Shown here in pieces: positions 57,191 to 64,000 of a DNA stretch of 64,000 bases. The DNA is from Amorphophallus konjac. Taxonomy: Eukaryota > Streptophyta > Magnoliopsida > Alismatales > Araceae. The position numbers and the translations under genes were made by a program. Numbering within the stretch: the stretch's first letter is position 1; each line of letters opens with the position of its first letter. The stretch is taken from assembly GCA_022559845.1 (NCBI GenBank), contig JAHNEJ010001965.1, forward strand, positions 1-64,000. The letters are read 5' to 3'. Below the pieces are notes generated by a model that was not told the DNA's origin, made no database searches, and saw only the letters and a list, made by a program, of their open reading frames with translations.

Positions 57191-57479
57191 TTGTTGTGCT
57201 TTCCACAAGGTCCATGAGTTTGGGGGCGGGATTAAACTCCAAGGCTCGGCCTCAATGGGGTGAGGAATTGAACTCGGCTTTGTTGTGCTTTCCACAAGGG
57301 TCGGGTCATGAACTCATTGCTATGTAGTAATGATGGTTAGATCTAACCGAGAATATCCTTTGTTGTGCTTTCCACAAGGGGATGATTTCTCGGGGGCCGA
57401 ATATCGGATATTGCATTAGATGCAAGTGCTTGTTGACTGCCCTTGAGATGGTGTATGGCTTGTTGTGCTTTCCACAAGG
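57191..57479 (+). repeat. Four-copy hairpin repeat in the Copia-2 leader
   Basis: TTGTGCTTTCCACAAGG-containing copies start at 57191, 57280, 57360 and 57460, with the same spacing as in Copia-1. The leader between PBS and gag (55675-57660) also holds an A/T-rich half with AAATTTAAATTT palindromes (56370-56460). It ends in a splice-acceptor-like TTATTTCTTATCCAG just before the gag ATG. Confidence 0.9.
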
Positions 57480-57660
57480 TCGTACATCAGTCTCGTTGGG
57501 ATTCCGACCCACTAGGTTGATCTCGTTGATCTCCCGTTCTATATACTGAGGGTTATATAGTTCGATCGAAAAATAGTGGGACTAACTAAGATAGAAAACC
57601 ACATCTAAGTTAGAATTTGAACACATGCTAAGTTGTCTTTTATTTCTTATCCAGATTACA

Positions 57661-60600
57661 ATGTCGTCGTCCAACCCCCTCCGCGGCATCTTGGATGCAA
57701 ATAGATTAACTGGACCGAACTACTCGGATTGGCTGCGTAATCTACGCATAGTCCTTACCGCCGAAAAGATTGCGTACGTGTTGGACACGGTTCATTCTGA
57801 GCCAGCTCCTGATGCCGACGAGGGCGAGTTACTGGCTTATGCCAAGTGGTCTGAGGACTCCTCCCTTGCCCAATGTTACATGTTGGCCTCTATGGCTCCC
57901 GAGCTGCAGAGGCAATTTGAAAAGACTGATTGTAGAAGTATACTTCTCAATCTACGCCAGCTCTTCGGGGAGCAGGGTAGGATTGAGAGGTATGACATCT
58001 CCAAAAGGCTTTTCAGGACACGGATGTCTGAGGGTTCATCAGTACAGGCCCATGTACTGAAAATGATGGAGTGGATTGAAAGACTCAATGCATTGGGGTT
58101 CAAGTTGGATCTTGAACTATGCATTGATCTTATACTCCAGTCATTGCCCGATTCCTTTTCTTCCTTCATCATGAACTTTAACATGAACAGGATTGAAGCA
58201 ACTCTCCCAGAGCTGCTCAATATGTTAAAGAGTGCTGAAGGAACCATGCAGAAAGATAAACCATCTTCGTCTGTAATGATTGTTGGCCGGGCCAACAAGA
58301 AAAGGAAGGCCTCTCAAATATCCACCACGAGTAACAAAGGGAAGGGAAAGAAAAAGGCCACGGGTAAGCAACTCGCCAAAGTTGACAAAGGGAAGGGCAA
58401 GAAGAATGAAAAGGAAGACAAATATTTTCGATGCGGGGAAACTGGGCATTGGAAAAGGAATTGCAAGGTAATTCTAAATGAAGGTATTTTTGTCATAGAC
58501 CTTAATTTGTCATATATGGAATCCACATCATGGGTATTGGATACTGGATGTGCATCTCATATCTGCAATTCTGTGCAGGTGCTGGCAAATAGAAGGCGAT
58601 TGGGCAAAAAGGAGATTGAACTGAGGATGGGCAATGGAGCTTTAGTTTCTGCCAAAGCTGTCGGGACTGCACGCCTCAGTTTACCTTCAGGAGTCATTCT
58701 GGAGCTGAATGACTGTTATTATGTTCCTAATATTATTAAGAACATTATTTCAATCTCTGGCTTGTATAACATTGGATATACATTGGCTTTTAATAGCACT
58801 GGGTGCTCTATAATGAATAATGGTTTGATTATAGCCAATGGTTCATTAGTCAATGGTCTTTATGTATTAGATACACGTTCTAATGTTATGCAAATTTCCA
58901 ATGCTGATGAAGTGAATTCTGCATATCTATGGCATTGCAGACTTGGTCATGTAGGTGAGAAAAGAGTCTCTCACTTACACTCAAATGGGTATTTGAATTC
59001 GTTCGAATACAAGCCATTTGATACCTGTGAGTCGTGTCTCATGGGGAAAATGACCAAGGCTCCCTTTGGTGGACATGGTGAGAGGGCTGTTGACCTTCTC
59101 GAGCTCATACACTCGGATGTGTGTGGACCCATGTCCATAGAAGCAAAAGGAGGTTATCTCTATTTCATTTCTTTTATTGATGACTTCTCTAGATATGGCT
59201 ATGTGTATTTAATGAGACATAAGTCACAAGCCTTTGAGAAGTTTAAGGAATACAAGAATGAAGTAGAGAAACAGACAGGCAAAAGTATTAAGGCTCTTCG
59301 ATCGGATCGAGGAGGTGAATACTTAAGCCATGAATTCACTTCTTATCTTAAAGACCATGGAATAGTTTCTCAGTGGACTCCACCGTATACACCACAGCAC
59401 AATGGTGTATCCGAGAGGAGAAACAGGACCTTGTTAGACATGGTCCGATCCATGATGTCTATGTCAGGACTACCCTTGTCTCTCTGGGGCTATGCGTTAG
59501 AGACTGCAGCTTATTTATTGAATAGGATCTCAAGTAAATCAGTTCCTTCTATACCATATGAGATATGGAAGGGCAGGAAACCAAATTTTAATCACATTAA
59601 AATTTGGGGGTGTCCTGCTCATGTAAAGAAGAACGAGAGTGATAAGCTTGAGTCGAGAACCGATAAGTGTAGGTTTGTGGGATATCCAAAGGAGACGTTT
59701 GGATATTATTTCTATCACCCTTCTGAGCAAAGGGTCTTAGTGGCCAAGAGAGCTGTATTTCTGGAAAGAGAATATCTACTCCAGAAAAATAGTGGGAGCC
59801 AGATAGAATTGGACGAGGTCCAAGAACCACAACCCATAGACACAAACTCATTAGATGAGACTGTATCGGTTGATCCTATTCAAAGTGAAACACTGACACT
59901 ACGGAGATCTGGTAGACTACCGAGAGAACCTGAGAGATATGTTGGACATGTCTCAGAGGGGTCCTCTAAGGTATGTATCGATGAGGATGATGATCCTCAG
60001 TCGTACCAGGAGGCGATCCGTAGTGTAGACTCCGAGAAATGGCAAGAGGCAATGGATTCAGAAATCCAGTCCATGTACACCAACAAAGTTTGGAACTTAG
60101 TTGATGTACCCGAAGGGAAGGTCCCTATCGGCTGCAAATGGATTTTCAAAAGGAAAATCGGTGCAGATGGACAGATTGACACATACAAGGCTAGACTAGT
60201 GGCGAAAGGATATCGTCAAAGGCAAGGCATTGACTATGACGAGACGTTTTCGCCGGTAGCCATGGTTAAGTCAATCAGAATCCTCCTTGCCATTGCTGCA
60301 TACCTGGATTATGAGATCTGGCAAATGGATGTGAAGACAGCTTTTCTTAATGGAAATCTGTCAGAAGAGGTGTACATGGTACAGCCTGAAGGATTCACCT
60401 CCAAGCTACATCCTAATAAGGTATGCAAACTTCAAAGGTCCATTTATGGATTAAAGCAGGCATCTAGAAGCTGGAACTTAAGATTTGACGAGGCTGTCAA
60501 ATCTTTCAACTTCATTCGGAATGAAGATGAACCCTGTGTTTACAAGAAGGTCAGTGGGAGCTCTGTGACCTTCTTGGTCCTTTATGTTGATGACATCTTA

Positions 60601-61083
60601 CTCATTGGGAATGATGTAGAGATGTTGACATCAACCAAGTCTTGGTTGTCCAAGACCTTCTCCATGAAGGATTTGGGAGAAGCATCCTATGTGCTGGGCA
60701 TAAGGATCTATCGAGATAGATCTAAAAGGATGCTAGGATTATCCCAATCCATGTACATAGACACTATCCTCAAAAGGTTTAGGATGGAAAATTCCAAGAG
60801 AGGTCTCATTCCCATGAGACATGGAATTTGCCTATCCAAGGGGATGAGTCCTAAAACTTCTGAGGAGGTGGCACACATGAATAAGGTACCCTATGCTTCG
60901 GCGATAGGGTCAATCATGTATGCAATGCTATGTACACGGCCTGATGTTGCCAATGCTTTAAGCATTGTCAGTAGATATCAGGCAAATCCAGGCGAAGAGC
61001 ACTGGAAGGCAGTAAAGGGCATCCTTAAGTACCTGCGAAGGGCTAAGGATCTTTTTCTGCTTTATGGAGGAGAGGACCTATAG
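57661..61083 (+). CDS. gag-pol: Copia-2 gag-protease-integrase-RT polyprotein (1,140 codons, ends in premature stop)
   Basis: The start MSSSNPLRGILDANRL at 57661 is preferred. An ATG at 57625 would add 12 hydrophobic residues and lies across a splice-acceptor-like site. The order is Gag with YSDWLRNLRIVL, zinc knuckle (about 254), protease DTGC (about 293), GAG-preintegrase WHCRLGH (about 422), integrase HSDVCGP, SDRGGEY and SERRNR (about 483-585), RT from GCKWIFKRK with YVDD (about 975). The Gag/RT type resembles the Tork group (moderate). Odd points: the first Cys of the zinc knuckle is Tyr (YFRCGETGHWKRNC), as also in Copia-1, and the frame stops with TAG at 61081 at the start of RNase H. 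Otherwise it is fully open, so protease, integrase and RT may be active. Confidence 0.93.
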   Translation: MSSSNPLRGILDANRLTGPNYSDWLRNLRIVLTAEKIAYVLDTVHSEPAPDADEGELLAYAKWSEDSSLAQCYMLASMAPELQRQFEKTDCRSILLNLRQLFGEQGRIERYDISKRLFRTRMSEGSSVQAHVLKMMEWIERLNALGFKLDLELCIDLILQSLPDSFSSFIMNFNMNRIEATLPELLNMLKSAEGTMQKDKPSSSVMIVGRANKKRKASQISTTSNKGKGKKKATGKQLAKVDKGKGKKNEKEDKYFRCGETGHWKRNCKVILNEGIFVIDLNLSYMESTSWVLDTGCASHICNSVQVLANRRRLGKKEIELRMGNGALVSAKAVGTARLSLPSGVILELNDCYYVPNIIKNIISISGLYNIGYTLAFNSTGCSIMNNGLIIANGSLVNGLYVLDTRSNVMQISNADEVNSAYLWHCRLGHVGEKRVSHLHSNGYLNSFEYKPFDTCESCLMGKMTKAPFGGHGERAVDLLELIHSDVCGPMSIEAKGGYLYFISFIDDFSRYGYVYLMRHKSQAFEKFKEYKNEVEKQTGKSIKALRSDRGGEYLSHEFTSYLKDHGIVSQWTPPYTPQHNGVSERRNRTLLDMVRSMMSMSGLPLSLWGYALETAAYLLNRISSKSVPSIPYEIWKGRKPNFNHIKIWGCPAHVKKNESDKLESRTDKCRFVGYPKETFGYYFYHPSEQRVLVAKRAVFLEREYLLQKNSGSQIELDEVQEPQPIDTNSLDETVSVDPIQSETLTLRRSGRLPREPERYVGHVSEGSSKVCIDEDDDPQSYQEAIRSVDSEKWQEAMDSEIQSMYTNKVWNLVDVPEGKVPIGCKWIFKRKIGADGQIDTYKARLVAKGYRQRQGIDYDETFSPVAMVKSIRILLAIAAYLDYEIWQMDVKTAFLNGNLSEEVYMVQPEGFTSKLHPNKVCKLQRSIYGLKQASRSWNLRFDEAVKSFNFIRNEDEPCVYKKVSGSSVTFLVLYVDDILLIGNDVEMLTSTKSWLSKTFSMKDLGEASYVLGIRIYRDRSKRMLGLSQSMYIDTILKRFRMENSKRGLIPMRHGICLSKGMSPKTSEEVAHMNKVPYASAIGSIMYAMLCTRPDVANALSIVSRYQANPGEEHWKAVKGILKYLRRAKDLFLLYGGEDL

Positions 61084-61495
61084 CTTAGAGCTTACACAGA
61101 TTCTAGTTTCCAGTCAGATACAGATAACTGCAAATCCATGTCTGAATTTGTATTCATGTTGAATGGAGGGGCAGTCAGTTGGAGAAGCCGTCTGGATGAA
61201 GAAATTCATCTTGGAACTTGGCGTAGTTCCCGAGATAACAGCTCCCATCCCATTATTTTGTGATAATAATGGGGCCATCGCCCAGGCGAAGGAACCGAGA
61301 TCTCACCAAAGGTCAAAGCATATTCTCAGGCGCTTTCACCTTATTCGGGAGATTGTTGATCGTGGAGATGTGACGGTAGAGCGTGTACCGTCAGAAGACA
61401 ACATAGCAGATCCACTGACTAAGCCTTTGACACAGACTGTATTTGAGCGTCATCGGGATAAGATGGGCCTCAAAGTTGTGGGCAATTGGCTGTAG
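61084..61495 (+). pseudogene. RNase H remnant of Copia-2, deleted and frameshifted
   Basis: After the TAG, the frame continues LRAYTDSSFQSDTDNC ... GGAVSWRS, then jumps to EAVWMKKFILELGV in another frame. The ~70 bp between SWRS and EAVW, which carry the catalytic Glu of the TEAEY motif in relatives, are missing. The junction shows a GAAGC microhomology. CDNNGAIAQAKEPRS and the typical end EDNIADPLTKPLTQ follow, ending at 61495. Copia-1 has the identical stop and deletion. RNase H, needed to remove the RNA strand during reverse transcription, is therefore inactive in both. Confidence 0.92.
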
Positions 61496-61498
61496 TTC

Positions 61499-61509
61499 AA
61501 GTGGGAGAT
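61499..61509 (+). other. Polypurine tract of Copia-2
   Basis: AAGTGGGAGAT lies directly before the 3' LTR. Confidence 0.85.
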
Positions 61510-63094
61510 TGTTAGTGTTGGTGTGCTACAGGCCAATTTCGGGTCGGGTAGGCCCAATAGTTGTACGATCTTGTTCATTATTAATAAAGTGGTGTTTGAG
61601 CGTAAATATGCGATTGTGTTACTTTACGTTGTCCCTAGGATATGTGGTTGTAAAGTCAGCTCGAGATGGGATCTCGAACATGAGATTGACTTTACATGTA
61701 CACATACCTTAAACTGTTCCTGGTTGGAGGGTAATCACTCGGGGACTTTGATTACCTATTAAACCAGTACACATGATGTGTCAGTGACCAGTCTCATGGT
61801 CATTGGTGCGGGGCACCAACACATATGTGTAGGTGTATGTCCTTGGAGGATGTACACTGAACTGATCCGCTATTGGATCTTCAGATGGTTGATTATACCT
61901 AATGTCAACTGAAGATCCAACTGTCTCAGTAGCATCGTTGGTCCTTTGACCTGAGACATTGATCGGATCTTACACGAGGACTGGAATGGTTTAATTACTT
62001 GGCTAAGTGACTTTAACCATAAGTCATGAGTTGCCGAGTCGTTAACCACTCCAGGATACGTGTGAAGATCGTCAATGGTCAAGAAGGGATCGCTCACTGT
62101 CGGGTATATATCAGACAGTTAATGGGTCATGACATTGACGCTCCGTTAAATCCCTGGCCAGGGTCGTATGAGTTCGTTTAGACGGACGTCATACACTTTA
62201 AGGAGGTCATAGTCAAATGGCACGATCATGGGGTTTGACAGAAACCGTACCCTCGATCGTACCAGACTCATAGAAGGAGCGAGGGATTATATCGATGCGG
62301 TAACTGTGGACTTACAGGTAGCAGACAGGCTGGTTTTAACCCGGCGTCCTCTAGGATCACGCGGATTTGCTTGACCCAACGTGATCAAAGGTTCGGAATA
62401 AATTAAACTATTATTCGGCTCTAGTAGAAGCGAAGAATACGTTTAATTTACTTCTAATTGGAATTAGAAGTTAATGGACCTTAAACTAGAGTGACTATGG
62501 GCCTAGAGGATCACACACAATGGATTCTTGGGTGACGGATTATTATTATACAAGTGTATGTATTAATTCCTTTTAATTCCTTTTGGAAAGGAGTGTAAAT
62601 GGAGCTTAATACATATGTATAATAGTGGATAGGACATATATACAGTTTCGGTCTTTTAGAACCCTTTTCTAATAAACCTAAACTCTATATATAGCCACCT
62701 ACGTGATGCTCATTCGAGCCTTCACTTCTTCCAACCTCTTAAGCTTAAGCAAGCACATAAGCTTAAGAGGAGGATTAGCCTCCCCCCTTTCTCCCCTTTG
62801 CTCTCTCTCTCTCCAGAAGGTGATAGAGTCGGGGAAAGTTACGCCGGGGAGGTACCGTCGCTGCGCAAGGGTCCGTGTGGATCTGCTCTAGAGGCCGTAC
62901 AGCTGTGCGGCTCGATATTCTACATCGGGCATCGCGGACAGCGTCGTTCCGCGCAAGGTGAAACACGCAACCCGTAATTAGGGTCTTAGAAACACCGATT
63001 AGAGCACAGATTAAGCTTTCCATAACACCGGGATCGGGCAAATGAATTTTTGTTATCCGCTGCGTCGCCCGTAGGTGCTGTGCGAAACCTTACA
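61510..63094 (+). repeat. 3' LTR of Copia-2
   Basis: It has the same length and ends as the 5' LTR and shares its private variants. It differs at sites such as GGTAGCAG for GGTACCAG near 62320. Confidence 0.95.
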
Positions 63095-63336
63095 ATGCTG
63101 ACCCCCGTTGGGGAAGAAACCCTCTAAGAAATCGTCATTGGTGGGGAAGACGATGTCAATGTCTATCGGGATTTGAAAGGCCTCCCTAAGGATATATATT
63201 ACCTAGTAGGTGACATTAAAGTAGGGAGGACAGGGACCAGGAGGGCTTCAAAGGTACTCGGGCCACTACCACTTCCGCTCTCCTCCTCAGCAGAGGATTC
63301 AGAGCCAGTCAGGATGAGTCTTCTACTTGGCACCAT
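63095..63336 (-). pseudogene. Element H, second locus: N-terminal part
   Basis: It matches 25836-26077 and has the minus-strand ATG at 63336 (MVPSRRLILTGSES). It contains the FPTNDDFLEGFFP stretch next to the Copia-2 LTR. Frame breaks are shared with the first locus. Confidence 0.6.
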
Positions 63337-64000
63337 GAGTTCTAAGAAAGGTAGAGAAGAAGAAGAGAAGCCTCACTAAGTGTAGAGGCCAAGCAGCAGG
63401 GAAGACTCGAGCACCAGCGCCGGAGAAGGAATGCACGAGAGCTGCCATTGGAAACTCCTTTCGTCCTTCTTATAAGGCCTACCGGGAGCAATGTGTCTGC
63501 CTTGCCCTAGCAGACGAACAATCGAGGACTTAACCGCCACCGCTAGTGCACTCGACTGCAAACCTAAGCATCGCTCGACACCTACTACGTCCCATTTCTC
63601 CAAGTGCAAAATGACACCACTATGATGACGCTAACGTCACCCAACGCGTATGGGGCTGCCTTACGCACCAAGAAAGGCGGCCTACGGTAGGATTTCTTGT
63701 GTCAGAAGAATGAGAGGTTTTGCGAAGTCTCCACTAATTTTCCCCCTCACCGGGCCTTGTATGACTCCTCCTAAGTGTCAAGCACACTTGACGCACGGGA
63801 GTGGGGGGATAGTGAGGAGGGGAACACTCGCCATGCCCAGCGTATGTAGCCCAATGACGCCAGGCCCAATGTGGCCTAATGACGCCAGGCCCAATGCGGC
63901 CCAATAACGTCGGCCATTGCGGTTTAGGGTAGTCAAGCCCATGGGGTTCTTCCACATACGGTTGGCCGGTGGTCCCGTAAATGAGGCCTGATCATAGCCT
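63337..64000 (-). other. Upstream/promoter region of H, second locus
   Basis: It matches 26078-26744 to the window edge, including the TTATAAGG TATA-like box near 63470 and the tandem CCAGGCCCAATG repeat near 63848-63920. No gene is seen. Short open frames are shared with the first locus and have no recognised domain. Confidence 0.6.

Larger units (their letters stand above)
54073..63094 (+). mobile_element. Copia-2: well-preserved Copia retrotransposon (9,022 bp)
   Basis: The element has two 1,585-bp LTRs (54073-55657 and 61510-63094), an initiator tRNA-Met PBS, a ~2-kb leader, a long gag-pol frame and a PPT. The two LTRs share variants absent from both Copia-1 LTRs (for example GAGACATTG, GAAGGAGCG, CCCAACGTG), so they are a true pair. 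They differ from each other by only a few bases. Flanking pentamers AATCT and ATGCT do not match. The right flank is the same H site as that of Copia-1. Confidence 0.95.

Overview
The window is nuclear DNA of a flowering plant. The evidence is spliced genes with GT-AG introns and plant-specific families (a heavy-metal-associated isoprenylated protein, a small LEA-like protein, a beta-amylase exon), together with dense Ty1/Copia and Ty3/Gypsy LTR retrotransposons, hAT and Tourist-like MITEs and simple-sequence repeats. The GC-rich exons of the host genes suggest a monocot, but that is inference and I cannot name the species.

Layout. Positions 1-4.0 kb hold a broken plant-mobile-domain-like gene fragment, a promoter region with seven evenly spaced ~30-bp palindromes, and a six-copy ~90-bp tandem repeat. 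From 4.0 to 8.4 kb lies a minus-strand Gypsy element (G1) cut down to 5' LTR, PBS, broken gag and a truncated 3' LTR. From 8.4 to 26.8 kb there is a minus-strand PF04195-like 'putative gypsy type' gene (H) interrupted twice: by a Gypsy solo LTR (G2, 5-bp TSD) and by a decayed Copia element (Copia-1), which itself contains another solo LTR (S). This is three levels of nesting.

The region 27.1-37.5 kb is the genic island. Two ~2.3-kb inverted arms each carry a copy of a small LEA-like gene. The right copy is intact and the left copy has lost its start codon. A HIPP gene sits between the arms. From 37.5 to 47.4 kb there is a hAT-like element (38,640-39,906), a young Copia element (Copia-3) with two nonsense codons inserted into an LTR-like sequence, and a beta-amylase exon fragment stranded between LTRs. 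The region 47.4-50.0 kb is a divergent Gypsy LTR (G3) with its own palindrome array. The region 50.0-64.0 kb is a second version of the 10.6-26.7 kb locus (H, Gypsy LTR, Copia, H), but the interval between the Gypsy LTR and the Copia element is replaced by unrelated sequence, and the Copia copy (Copia-2) is far better preserved.

The two apparently functional host genes are the LEA-like gene on the plus strand (35,615-36,108) and the HIPP gene on the minus strand (30,524-31,284). Everything else with coding potential belongs to mobile elements or is broken. The most unusual signals are arrays of short near-perfect palindromes at a homologous position in the Gypsy LTRs whose sequence differs between families; a Copia subfamily whose copies share RNase H and zinc-knuckle defects; and LTR-bounded replacement between the two H loci.
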